Source of the DNA: an uncultured Clostridium sp.
Lineage (GTDB): Bacteria > Bacillota > Clostridia > TANB77 > CAG-508
Direction of reading: 5' to 3'
Length of the DNA: 33,053 nucleotides
Assembly (NCBI GenBank): GCA_946409935.1
Contig: CAMJYG010000025.1
Location: 1 to 33,053 of the forward strand
Shown here: positions 1 through 9,455 of the stretch, one piece after another
How the letters are laid out: each line of letters opens with the position of its first letter
Numbering within the stretch: the stretch's first letter is position 1
The notes under the pieces: model-generated
What the model was told of the DNA's origin: nothing
What the model saw: only the letters and a program-made list of their open reading frames with translations
Database searches by the model: none
Position numbers and translations under genes: made by a program

Positions 1-5
1 AAAAA

Positions 6-82
6 TGGCGACCCGGAACGGGCTCGAACCGTCGACCTCTAGCGTGACAGGCTAGCGTTCTAACCAACTGAACTACCGGGCC
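6..82 (-). tRNA. tRNA-Asp (anticodon GTC)
   Basis: The reverse complement folds as a complete cloverleaf. The 7-bp acceptor stem (GGCCCGG with CCGGGTC) contains one G-U pair and is followed by discriminator G and an encoded CCA. The anticodon loop CTGTCAC is closed by CTAGC/GCTAG and gives anticodon GTC. The T loop has the usual GGTTCGAGCC pattern. The A run at positions 1-5 would be a T run just after the 3' end. It lies 6 nt downstream of tRNA-Val and is probably in the same transcript. Confidence 0.97.
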
Positions 83-88
83 ATAAAA

Positions 89-164
89 TGGTGGTCGCTA
101 TAGGGCTCGAACCTATGACCCCCTGCTTGTAAGGCAGATGCTCTCCCAGCTGAGCTATGCGACC
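89..164 (-). tRNA. tRNA-Val (anticodon TAC)
   Basis: A full cloverleaf is seen on the reverse complement. The anticodon loop is CTTACAA, the T arm is ATAGG/CCTAT around TTCGAGC, the discriminator is A and CCA is encoded. The last acceptor pair (position 7 with 66) is A against A, where related valine tRNAs usually have T-A. The other six acceptor pairs are intact, so it should still be functional. It is the first gene after the promoter at 185-213. Confidence 0.96.
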
Positions 165-184
165 ATGTCCTTTCGACGAGATTA

Positions 185-213
185 ATTATACTAATTTTTT
201 ATATTATTGTCAA
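185..213 (-). promoter_or_regulatory. Consensus sigma-A promoter for the tRNA pair
   Basis: On the minus strand, TTGACA (208-213) and TATAAT (185-190) are separated by 17 bases and lie about 20 bases upstream of tRNA-Val. Both hexamers match the vegetative consensus perfectly. Confidence 0.85.
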
Positions 214-249
214 GCTTTTTTTTGCATTTTTTTAATTTTTTTTAAATTT

Positions 250-265
250 GTTACGGTTCACAGCT
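250..265 (+). repeat. Possible remnant end of a GTTAC-type palindromic element
   Basis: GTTACGGTTCACAGCT differs at two bases from the left end of the fold-back element at 1993-2008 (GTTACAATTCACAGCT). No matching right end was found nearby. The rest of 214-334 is featureless A/T-rich sequence. Confidence 0.4.
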
Positions 266-334
266 ATGTTTTTATTCCTAAATGTTAATATATCAATATT
301 TTGAAAATAAATCGAATGCAAATGAAATATTATT

Positions 335-429
335 AGAAATTCTTATTTTAATAAAATGAGGGATGTTCATGGAAAAATCTACAAGATTTTTAACATGAAA
401 GAGGCTCATTTTATTAAATTAGAATTTCT
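335..429. repeat. Nested palindrome between metK and the tRNA genes
   Basis: The outer arms (335-360 and 405-429) are complementary over about 25 bases with one or two mismatches. Inside them a second hairpin pairs AAAAATC (373-379) with GATTTTT (385-391), flanked by CATG (368-371 and 394-397). The whole 95-bp unit would fold into one long structure in either strand. It lies 48 bases past the metK stop, so it may end or stabilise that transcript, but it lacks a clear T tract. It could also be a small fold-back insertion. Confidence 0.65.
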
Positions 430-476
430 GACCTTGTTGTATCATCTGCCCATGCAAGTGGCTCATATTTTATATT

Positions 477-1619
477 TTATATTTTTATTATTTTTTCCCA
501 AGGCAAATCTTTTTTTCCAAAATGTCCATAATTAGTAGTTTTTCTATAAATAGGCTCTTGTAATTTTAAGTAATTTATAATTCCTCTTGGAGTCAAATCA
601 AAAGTATTTTCAATTTTTTTGACTATTTCTTCTTCTGGTATTGTATTTGTTCTAAAAGTATCAACATATATTGAAACAGGCTTTGCAACACCTATACTAT
701 AAGCAAATTGAATTTCACATTTTTTTGCATATCCATTTGCTACAATATTTTTTGCAATAAATCTTGCCATGTATGCTGCAGATCTGTCAACTTTTGTTGC
801 ATCTTTTCCAGAAAAAGCACCGCCTCCATGTCTTGCATATCCTCCATATGTATCAACTATAATTTTTCTTCCTGTTAATCCACTATCTCCTAAAGGTCCT
901 CCTATTACAAATCTTCCAGTTGGATTAATAAAATATCTTGTTTTCTCATCTAAAAGTTTTTCTGGAACTACTGCTTTTATAACCCTTTCTTTAATATCTT
1001 TTTTTAGGATTTCTAAATCTACATCTGCATTATGTTGTGTTGAAACTACAACTGTATCTACTCTTAATGGCTCTCCATCTTCATATTCCACAGTAACTTG
1101 AACTTTACCGTCTGGTCTTAAATAATTAATTATATTGTTTTTTCTAACTTCTGTTAATCTTTTAGACAATTTATGTGCTAAAGATATTGGAAGTGGCATT
1201 AATTCTTCTGTTTCATCACAGGCAAATCCAAACATAAGCCCTTGATCTCCTGCACCTTCTGATTCTATATTTTCTCCCTGTTTTGTTTCTAATGATTTAT
1301 CAACTCCCAAAGCTATATCAGGTGATTGCTTCGACAAACTAACTCTAATTTTACAGGTTCTATAATCTATATCCAATTCACTATTATCATATCCTATTTC
1401 CTTAATAGCTTGTCTTACAACATTTTCAATATCAACTTCTGCATTAGATGTTATTTCTCCCGCTATAAATATTTCTCCTTTTCCTGCTACTGTTTCACAT
1501 GCTACTCTAGCATTTTTATCTTTTTGTAAAAAACTATCCAATATACTATCTGATATATAATCACACAATTTATCTGGATGTCCCTCTGTTACACTTTCTG
1601 ATGTAAATAGTCTTTTCAT
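477..1619 (-). CDS. metK: S-adenosylmethionine synthetase
   Basis: MetK joins methionine and ATP to give S-adenosylmethionine, phosphate and pyrophosphate, and works as a cytosolic tetramer. The 380-residue product has the usual family length. The N-terminal GHPDK motif is at residues 13-17 (His14 and Asp16 contact ATP and magnesium), [10 protein letters not shown] is near 122-131, and the glycine-rich GGGAFSGKD loop is near 255-265. The start is an ATG with an upstream GAAAGGAA ribosome binding site. The gene stands alone behind a consensus promoter, a SAM-I riboswitch and an intrinsic terminator, so its expression should fall when SAM is plentiful. No internal anomaly was seen. Confidence 0.98.
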   Translation of the reverse strand: MKRLFTSESVTEGHPDKLCDYISDSILDSFLQKDKNARVACETVAGKGEIFIAGEITSNAEVDIENVVRQAIKEIGYDNSELDIDYRTCKIRVSLSKQSPDIALGVDKSLETKQGENIESEGAGDQGLMFGFACDETEELMPLPISLAHKLSKRLTEVRKNNIINYLRPDGKVQVTVEYEDGEPLRVDTVVVSTQHNADVDLEILKKDIKERVIKAVVPEKLLDEKTRYFINPTGRFVIGGPLGDSGLTGRKIIVDTYGGYARHGGGAFSGKDATKVDRSAAYMARFIAKNIVANGYAKKCEIQFAYSIGVAKPVSIYVDTFRTNTIPEEEIVKKIENTFDLTPRGIINYLKLQEPIYRKTTNYGHFGKKDLPWEKIIKI

Positions 1620-1671
1620 TTACTACCATTCCTTTCTAAAAAATTTATCAATATTATAAATTAAATACTCT

Positions 1672-1762
1672 TTATACAATAAGGAAAGATGATATTTCTT
1701 GCAATGCTTAGAGCGAAGCTCTTGTTATACAATATGAAAGAATAACTTTTCTATTGTATAAC
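1672..1762 (-). other. Extra hairpins in the metK leader after the riboswitch terminator
   Basis: GTTATACAATA at 1724-1734 and TATTGTATAAC at 1752-1762 form an 11-bp perfect stem. A second copy of TTATACAATA at 1672-1681 could compete for the same partner. AGAGC-GAA-GCTCT near 1711-1723 makes a small stem-loop. These lie between the riboswitch terminator and the metK ribosome binding site. They could shape mRNA stability or initiation; no known motif was recognised. Confidence 0.5.
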
Positions 1763-1796
1763 AAAAAACCTTTGTATCTAGGTACAAAGGTTTTTT
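1763..1796 (-). terminator. Intrinsic terminator of the metK SAM-I riboswitch
   Basis: The stem AACCTTTGTA/TACAAAGGTT is closed by flanking A and T runs and is followed on the minus strand by TTTTTT. It begins about 14 bases after the aptamer, as expected for a transcriptional-off SAM-I switch. Confidence 0.9.
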
Positions 1797-1810
1797 CTCA
1801 TTTTGTAAAA

Positions 1811-1908
1811 TCATCACCCAAAGTACTTGATACTTTGTCGGTATTAGCACCTAACTTAAATAGGTTGCTGTGGAGTCATCAAGCCGATTCTCTCGTCCAC
1901 TCTTGATA
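1811..1908 (-). ncRNA. SAM-I (S-box) riboswitch aptamer upstream of metK
   Basis: The minus strand has the S-box core in order. P1 pairs TTATCA with TGATGA. P2 pairs GTGGA with TCCAC, followed by AGCAACC. P3 pairs CCTA with TAGG, leading into GGTGCTAATACCGAC. P4 is CAAAGTA/TACTTTG. The aptamer starts about 16 bases after the -10 box and is followed by a terminator, so SAM binding should stop transcription before metK. The family and its logic are well established; the assignment here is from recognised sequence, not a covariance search. Confidence 0.93.
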
Positions 1909-1923
1909 ATATTGAATAAATGT

Positions 1924-1953
1924 ATTATACTATTATTATATTGATTTTGTCAA
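1924..1953 (-). promoter_or_regulatory. Consensus promoter of the metK riboswitch transcript
   Basis: TTGACA (1948-1953) and TATAAT (1924-1929) are 18 bases apart on the minus strand. They would start RNA about 10 bases before the P1 helix of the aptamer. Confidence 0.87.
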
Positions 1954-1992
1954 TAATTTTTGAAGTATTTTTAACTAGTAACGTTTAAAAAT

Positions 1993-2150
1993 GTTACAAT
2001 TCACAGCTTTAAAAATAGTATGCCCTGCCTAGCGCAATTACTATATAATTTTTCAGGCACCTCCAAGCGATTCCCGCTCAGTTGCCTCCTAAAAAATTAT
2101 ATAGTAATTGCTGGCACGGGCTTAAAGTTCTATTAGCTGTGAATTGTAAC
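1993..2150. repeat. 158-bp fold-back element with 16-bp terminal inverted repeats
   Basis: The left end GTTACAATTCACAGCT (1993-2008) is the exact reverse complement of the right end (2135-2150). A second inverted pair, CAATTACTATATAATTTTT and its complement, lies inside. A central GC-richer head contains AGGCA/TGCCT and AGCG/CGCT. No open reading frame is present. The form is that of a miniature inverted-repeat element, or of a large structured RNA or DNA hairpin. It lies between the divergent metK and deoD transcription units. Confidence 0.8.
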
Positions 2151-2159
2151 TTAAAAATA

Positions 2160-2229
2160 GTTACTAGTCAGCCTTAAAGTTTTCTTGTCCTGCTTAACCG
2201 TGATTAGTTATATATGGCTGACCTGTAAC
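2160..2229 (+). repeat. 70-bp palindromic element upstream of deoD (short form)
   Basis: The left end GTTACTAGTCAGCC pairs with the right end GGCTGACCTGTAAC, with two mismatches. The core includes CTTGTCCTGCTTAACCGTG followed by ATTAGTTATATA, and is shared with copies near 5413, 9400 and 11052. Within it, TTGTCC (2185-2190) and TATATA (2209-2214), 18 bases apart, could act as a plus-strand promoter for deoD. That promoter is an inference. Confidence 0.75.
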
Positions 2230-2260
2230 TAAAAAAAATTATGAGAAAGGAATGATTTTT

Positions 2261-2983
2261 ATGTCTACACCACATAACGAGGCAAATTTAGGTGATATTG
2301 CAAAAACAGTTATAATGCCAGGTGATCCATTAAGAGCAAAATATATTGCTGAAAACTTTTTAGAAAATGAAAAATTAGTAAATGAAGTTAGAGGTATGTA
2401 TGCATATACAGGAACATATAAAGGAAAAGAAATAACAATAATGGCTTCTGGCATGGGAATGCCTAGTATGTCTATTTATTCTTATGAATTATATAAATTT
2501 TATAATGTAGAAAATATTATTAGAATAGGTTCTTGCGGTGCTTACAAACCAGAATTAAAATTATTTGATATTGTATTATCAAAAGGCTCTTATTCAGAAA
2601 GTAATTATGCACTTACTTTTAATAATGATAATTGTCATTTTACTACTGCTAGTAGTGAATTAAATAATATTATTCTAGAAACTGCAAAAGATAATAATTA
2701 TAAAATTTATTGTTCTAATACTGTTTGTTTAGATTGTTTTGATCCATATATGCCAAATATTAATAAATTTTTAGCAAGATTACCTAAAGATTTGGATCCT
2801 TATTCTGGAGAAATGGAGGCATTTTCTTTATTTTACAATGCTAATTATTTTAATAAAAAGGCAAGTTGTCTTATGACTGTTGTAGATTCAAAGTTTATTA
2901 CAGAAATTGCTACAGCCCAAGAAAGGCAAACAGGATTAAATAATATGATAAAATTAGCTCTAGAAAGTAGTTTGAAGGTATAA
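2261..2983 (+). CDS. deoD: Purine nucleoside phosphorylase, DeoD type
   Basis: DeoD splits purine (deoxy)ribonucleosides with phosphate to a free base and (deoxy)ribose-1-phosphate for salvage. The 240-residue product matches the bacterial hexameric family in length. It shows TPH near the N-terminus, the phosphate-site motif MPGDPLRAKY, the GSCGAY segment, SGEMEAF at the sugar site and TVVDSKF carrying the catalytic Asp. The C-terminal AQERQTGLNNMIKLALES is typical. I chose the ATG at 2261 because GAAAGGA (2244-2250) sits ten bases upstream. The in-frame ATG at 2252 almost touches that site, and family members begin M-x-TPH. It is the only plus-strand gene in the window. Confidence 0.96.
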   Translation: MSTPHNEANLGDIAKTVIMPGDPLRAKYIAENFLENEKLVNEVRGMYAYTGTYKGKEITIMASGMGMPSMSIYSYELYKFYNVENIIRIGSCGAYKPELKLFDIVLSKGSYSESNYALTFNNDNCHFTTASSELNNIILETAKDNNYKIYCSNTVCLDCFDPYMPNINKFLARLPKDLDPYSGEMEAFSLFYNANYFNKKASCLMTVVDSKFITEIATAQERQTGLNNMIKLALESSLKV

Positions 2984-2989
2984 ATTGTT

Positions 2990-3023
2990 GCACAGAATTT
3001 TTTATGCCAAAAAAATTCTGTGC
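2990..3023. terminator. Bidirectional terminator between deoD and obgE
   Basis: GCACAGAATTTTTT and its complement form a perfect 14-bp stem around a short loop, seven bases past the deoD stop and 25 bases past the obgE stop on the other strand. The A and T runs in the stem base suit termination in both directions. Confidence 0.8.
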
Positions 3024-3047
3024 AGAACAAATTTACGGAAAACTTTA

Positions 3048-5350
<2,303 letters not shown>

Positions 5351-5412
5351 TTTTACAATCATTCCTTTCTTAATTTGCGTAAAAGGCATATATTTATTCT
5401 AACTGCTATGTA

Positions 5413-5478
5413 ATTACAATTCAGTCTTAAAACTCCGTTATCATACTTAACCGTAGTTAGTTATAACTGACTAGTAAT
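5413..5478 (+). repeat. 66-bp palindromic element at the 3' end of the ATPase gene
   Basis: The ends ATTACAATTCAGT and ACTGACTAGTAAT are imperfect inverted repeats. The core matches the element at 2160-2229 in the same orientation, with substitutions. It overlaps the last codons and the stop of the DUF4143 ATPase (stop at 5461-5463) and lies just upstream of trpS. Confidence 0.7.
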
Positions 5479-6789
5479 GTTATTTAAATAATATTCTGTA
5501 TTCCAAATACTATATAAAGGAATATTTAATTTATTATTATCTAATGTTAAATTTAATAATGAATATCTTATAGCCAATTTAGTATTATATTCATTCATAA
5601 ATATTTTTAAACTTTGAGACCTTACATTAATTCCAGCTTTTGCTTTTACTGGTATAATTAAATTTTTATATGAAAATACAAAATCTATTTCACTTGTAAA
5701 ATCATTTGTCCAATAAAAAATGGTGTTTATTTTATTAATATTTTTTAATTCCTGTAGAACAAATTGTTCAGTAAGCAATCCATTAAATTCATTGTATATA
5801 GAATCTTTATCTATTATTGTTTCATAATCTAATTCGCACAATACTCGAAGTAATCCTATATCTAATAAATATATTTTAAATGATTTTAGGTCTTCATATG
5901 CTTTTAAAGGTTGCTTATCACCACATTTTACACGATTTACAATTCTTACTAGCCCAGAGTTTTCAAGCCAATTAATTGCATTCTCATATTCTCTTGCTCT
6001 TGCTCCATCTTTTACAACGCCATATACAAATTTTCTATTTTCTTTTGCTAATTGTGATGGGATGCTTTTCCATACATACTCTATTTTTGTGGCTGTATTA
6101 TTATCTGTATGTTTTGAAAAATCTCTAACATATGCTTCTAAAATTCCTTTTTGAATATCTTCAACTTTTTCAAAATCTTTTTCATTCAACCATGTTTTTA
6201 CAGCTCTTGGCATTCCTCCAATTACAAAGTATTTTTTCAAGTAATCTTTTAATCTGTCTGCTATTATTTCTGGTAATTTTTCCATATCATTTTTTCTGAT
6301 TATTTTTACTAATTCTTCTTCATTATTTGCAATTAAAAATTCTTCAAAATCCAATGGTTGTAGCTCTAAGAAGTCAACTTTTCCTACTGGAAAAGAAACC
6401 TCATCATGTAAGAATACTCCTAATAAACTTCCTGCACAGCATATTGCATATTCTGGCGCCTGCTCTGCAAAATATTTAAGAGATGTAATAGCTCGAGGTA
6501 ACTCTTGGATTTCATCAAATATTATTAAGGTTTTTTCTGGCTCAATTTTTTTATGATGTATAGCTGACAAATATTCTATAATTCTTTTTGGTTCTATATT
6601 TCCATCAAACAAATCTGATATATTGCTAGTATTTTCAAAGTTTATATATAACACGTCTTCAAAACATTCCTTACCAAACTCCTGTAATATCCATGTTTTA
6701 CCTACTTGTCTTGCACCTTTTAAAATAAGAGGCAATCTTTCCTTTTTGTCCTTCCACATCTTTAATTTATTTATGATTTTTCTATACAC
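5461..6789 (-). CDS. AAA-type ATPase with C-terminal DUF4143
   Basis: The family is widespread in bacteria and archaea; its cellular role is largely unknown. Walker A is GARQVGKT (residues 25-32) and Walker B is LIIFDEIQE (near 90). The sensor region carries AGSLLG, followed by the FLELQPLDFEEF segment usual in this family. The C-terminal half has the LLTEQFVLQEL and FYWTNDFTSEIDFVF segments of a PD-(D/E)xK-like fold. The expected E-x-K is seen as PVKAKAG, so the acidic residue before the lysine is missing and nuclease activity is doubtful. The start is a GTG eight bases after GGAG. The stop codon and last residues (ITSQL) lie inside a palindromic repeat. It stands alone between trpS and prs. 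Confidence 0.88.
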   Translation of the reverse strand: MYRKIINKLKMWKDKKERLPLILKGARQVGKTWILQEFGKECFEDVLYINFENTSNISDLFDGNIEPKRIIEYLSAIHHKKIEPEKTLIIFDEIQELPRAITSLKYFAEQAPEYAICCAGSLLGVFLHDEVSFPVGKVDFLELQPLDFEEFLIANNEEELVKIIRKNDMEKLPEIIADRLKDYLKKYFVIGGMPRAVKTWLNEKDFEKVEDIQKGILEAYVRDFSKHTDNNTATKIEYVWKSIPSQLAKENRKFVYGVVKDGARAREYENAINWLENSGLVRIVNRVKCGDKQPLKAYEDLKSFKIYLLDIGLLRVLCELDYETIIDKDSIYNEFNGLLTEQFVLQELKNINKINTIFYWTNDFTSEIDFVFSYKNLIIPVKAKAGINVRSQSLKIFMNEYNTKLAIRYSLLNLTLDNNKLNIPLYSIWNTEYYLNNITSQL

Positions 6790-6885
6790 CCAATCATCTC
6801 CTCACGTTTTCTTGACCAATCTGATTGCATTTTACCACATTTTTTTGACCATTGCAAGTGTATTAATCACATTATGTATAAAAAC

Positions 6886-6925
6886 ATTAAAATGTTAATA
6901 TATAAATATATATTAACATTTTAAT
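6886..6925 (-). terminator. Perfect palindrome downstream of prs
   Basis: A 40-base perfect inverted repeat, centred on TATAAATATA, begins 31 bases past the prs stop. On the minus strand it is followed by TTTTT, so it fits an intrinsic terminator of prs, although the stem is almost pure A/T. The 6790-6885 stretch is the ATPase leader, with no other feature seen. Confidence 0.55.
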
Positions 6926-6955
6926 AATTGTAGAAGATGTCCTCTAAAAACTTTC

Positions 6956-7897
6956 TTAAATTTCAAACAACTCTCCTAATGGTCTTTCTTCATTTAACCT
7001 TCTAATAGCCTCAGCAAATAATGGAGCTATAGATAAAACTGTTATTTGTTCTATTCTTTTTTCATCTACAATAGGTATAGTATTAGTTACAACTAGTTCC
7101 TTAATATCTGAATTTTTTATTCTTTCTATTGCAGGTCCTGATAATACTCCATGTGTACAACCTGCATATATATTTTTAACTCCAAATTTTTTTAAAACAT
7201 TTACTGTTTCTATCATTGAACCTGCAGTATCTATTTCATCATCAAATATTATTGCATTTTTGTCTTTTACATCTCCTATAATCGTACTTGCTATTGCTCT
7301 ATCATCGTTTCCTTCTCTTCTTTTATCTACTAATGCTATAGGACATTTAAAGAATTGTGAATATTTATATGCCTTTTTTGAACTTCCTGCATCTGTTGCT
7401 ACTATTACCATATCTTCTAATTTTTTGTCTTGAAAATACTTCTCTAGTAAATATTCTGCTGTTAATCTATCACAATTAATATTAAAATATGCTTGTATTG
7501 CAGGATTATGCAAATCGCAAGTGATAACTCTTGTTGCTCCTGCTGCTTCTATAAGTTGTGCCATCAATTTTGCTGTTATTGGTATACGTGGTTGATCTTT
7601 TTTATCTGATCTTGAATATGGAAAGTATGGTAATACCACATTTACATTTTTTGCTGATGCTCTTTTAGCAGCATCTATTGTTATTAATAATTCCATTATT
7701 CTTTCATTTACTGGTGGTCTCATTGTTTGTATTATATATACATCCTTTTGTCTTACAGTCTCTAAAATTTGTACAAAATTATTGTCATTTTTAAATTTTG
7801 TGTGGTTTATTTTTCCCATTTCTATACCTAGATTGTCACATATTTCTTGTGTAAATTCTTCTGCCGTTGGGCATGCAAAAATTTTAATATTATTCAT
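6956..7897 (-). CDS. prs: Ribose-phosphate pyrophosphokinase
   Basis: Prs makes PRPP from ribose-5-phosphate and ATP, feeding purine, pyrimidine, histidine and tryptophan synthesis. The 313 residues match the family length. The flexible ATP loop appears as YSRSDKKDQPRIPITAKL, a variant of the common RQDRK form. CDLHNPAIQAYF follows, and the PRPP-binding loop is IIFDDEIDTAGSM. In the ribose-phosphate region, VATDAGSSKKA replaces the usual P-D-x-G-G form, so this belongs to a somewhat divergent branch. The ATG follows AGGAGATG by seven bases. It starts 67 bases after the cadherin-like gene and may be read through from it. Confidence 0.93.
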   Translation of the reverse strand: MNNIKIFACPTAEEFTQEICDNLGIEMGKINHTKFKNDNNFVQILETVRQKDVYIIQTMRPPVNERIMELLITIDAAKRASAKNVNVVLPYFPYSRSDKKDQPRIPITAKLMAQLIEAAGATRVITCDLHNPAIQAYFNINCDRLTAEYLLEKYFQDKKLEDMVIVATDAGSSKKAYKYSQFFKCPIALVDKRREGNDDRAIASTIIGDVKDKNAIIFDDEIDTAGSMIETVNVLKKFGVKNIYAGCTHGVLSGPAIERIKNSDIKELVVTNTIPIVDEKRIEQITVLSIAPLFAEAIRRLNEERPLGELFEI

Positions 7898-7964
7898 GAT
7901 ACCATCTCCTATATTTAATTATCTAATTTAAACTATAATTATTTCTAATTATAAATTTATAAAC

Positions 7965-9374
7965 TTATGAATGTTTTCCATGTTTATAGGATTTCTTATG
8001 CTTTTTTGGAATATTGTTTAATACATCATCATTCTCATATTCTTTATTAGAGTTCTTTTCATTATCTTGAATACTTTTTATTTCTTCGTTATCTTTTATT
8101 CCCCCAACCTCAATATTATAAAATTCTTTATCTTCTTTTCTTCTAATATTAAAGATAATTACTAATACTATTAATACTACTAATATAATTGAACCTGCTA
8201 TATACCATTTGTAATTTATGTACCAAGGTATTTCTTCTATTATATTTTCTTCTATTTCTGAAATTACTTCTTTCGTTGCTTCTTCTTCCTTTTTTTCTTC
8301 TAAATTCTTGTTTACTGTTATTTTATATTTTAACTTTTCATTTTCATCTTTTCCTGTTATAGTAATTAAAATAACATTTTCTCCATCTATTAAATTGTCA
8401 TTTCCTAATATTTCAATTTTAACATCTTGTCTATTTGTAACAACTGTTAAAGGAATTTTATCTATTTTTTCTTCTTTATCTTTGTCTTTTAAATTTATTA
8501 CGTATTCATAAATATCTGTCTTAAATTCTGGTTCCAAATATATCTCCGAATTTTCATCTATTGCAATTGATATAACCTTTAATGGTTCTTCTTCCTCTTT
8601 TTTTTCATCCTTTTCTTCTATTGCATTCGGAATAACCTCTTCTTGTTTTTCTTCATTTTCTTTTCTAGCAACATATATATAATACGTCTTTTTTGTTTTT
8701 TTATCTGCAGCTGTAACAGTTACTACAACTTTATTAGTACCAACATCCAAATTTTTATTGCCACTTACTGTGTATGTCGCTCCTTTATCTTGTGGAATAG
8801 CATATACAGATACTGATGTTACATCATTAGGAACTGTTGTATTATATGATGTGTTTGCAGCTCTAAAGCCTTTAAAATCATACTTATAAATTCCTAAGTT
8901 AGCTAAATTTGCATTAGATGAAATTATTGGCTTTTCCTCGTTATTATCACTATTTGAATTATCATTACCACTGTTTTGATTTTGAGTATTATCGTTATTT
9001 AAAGATTGTTCCTTATCTTTTACACTTATTGTAACACTTCCAGAAACTCCTGTAGCTCTTGTATCATCACCACCAGTTACATTTCCACTTAAATTAACTG
9101 TATAACTTCCTGCAGATGTTGGAGTAAAAGATAATGTTTTTGTTATATCTCCATCTTCTGCATCATCTGTATTATCTGAAAATGCCCCAGAAACAGCTCC
9201 TGATACATTTATTTGCCATGCAGCCCCATGTATATTTACAGTTATTGTTACAGGTGTTCCAACTATTACTTCTGTTGAACTTGCTGTAATATTTGCAGAT
9301 GCTGCCTCAACTTTTGTTGTCCCAAATATTATTCCAAATAAAATTACAATCATAATTATTATTGTTTTTTTCAT
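7965..9374 (-). CDS. Membrane-anchored cadherin-like beta-sandwich surface protein
   Basis: Signal peptide (1-25, ending VEA), then an Ig-like domain (about 26-120) with alternating beta strands such as TPVTITVNIHGA and GSYTVNLSGNVTG. An acidic, Asn-rich linker follows. Two cadherin-like beta-sandwich units lie near 150-235 and 265-355; the signature is G-N-x-x-L-x-x-G-x-N followed by VTVTAAD...YYIYV. A transmembrane helix lies near 385-405 and a charged cytoplasmic tail of about 60 residues ends in a Lys/His-rich stretch. The membrane anchor replaces an LPxTG signal. It lies just downstream of the dockerin glucosaminidase, the same order as the second pair at 26053-30597. The ligand is unknown. 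Confidence 0.85.
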   Translation of the reverse strand: MKKTIIIMIVILFGIIFGTTKVEAASANITASSTEVIVGTPVTITVNIHGAAWQINVSGAVSGAFSDNTDDAEDGDITKTLSFTPTSAGSYTVNLSGNVTGGDDTRATGVSGSVTISVKDKEQSLNNDNTQNQNSGNDNSNSDNNEEKPIISSNANLANLGIYKYDFKGFRAANTSYNTTVPNDVTSVSVYAIPQDKGATYTVSGNKNLDVGTNKVVVTVTAADKKTKKTYYIYVARKENEEKQEEVIPNAIEEKDEKKEEEEPLKVISIAIDENSEIYLEPEFKTDIYEYVINLKDKDKEEKIDKIPLTVVTNRQDVKIEILGNDNLIDGENVILITITGKDENEKLKYKITVNKNLEEKKEEEATKEVISEIEENIIEEIPWYINYKWYIAGSIILVVLIVLVIIFNIRRKEDKEFYNIEVGGIKDNEEIKSIQDNEKNSNKEYENDDVLNNIPKKHKKSYKHGKHS

Positions 9375-9399
9375 ATTTAAAATTCCCTTTCTTAAGTAT

Positions 9400-9454
9400 G
9401 TTACAGTTCAGTAACTTAAAATTCCGTTGTCCTGCTTAACGTGATTAATTATAC
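9400..9454 (+). repeat. Partial copy of the palindromic element
   Basis: The left end GTTACAGTTCAGT and the core (CCGTTGTCCTGCTTAAC, then GTGATTAATTATA) match the elements at 5413 and 11052 in the same orientation. The right inverted end is missing, and the glucosaminidase stop codon begins two bases beyond it. It also forms the upstream region of the cadherin-like gene. Confidence 0.65.
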
Positions 9455-9455
9455 A

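Noticed and set aside
165-476. Hidden small protein gene between tRNA-Val and metK
   Set aside because: No frame with a start, a ribosome binding site and plausible composition was seen; the space holds a promoter, a repeat end and a palindrome.
2252-2260. ATG at 2252 as the deoD start
   Set aside because: It lies one base after GAAAGGA, too close for initiation; the ATG at 2261 fits spacing and family N-terminus.
5351-5480. T-box leader upstream of trpS
   Set aside because: No T-box consensus or specifier structure was found; the region is occupied by a palindromic repeat.
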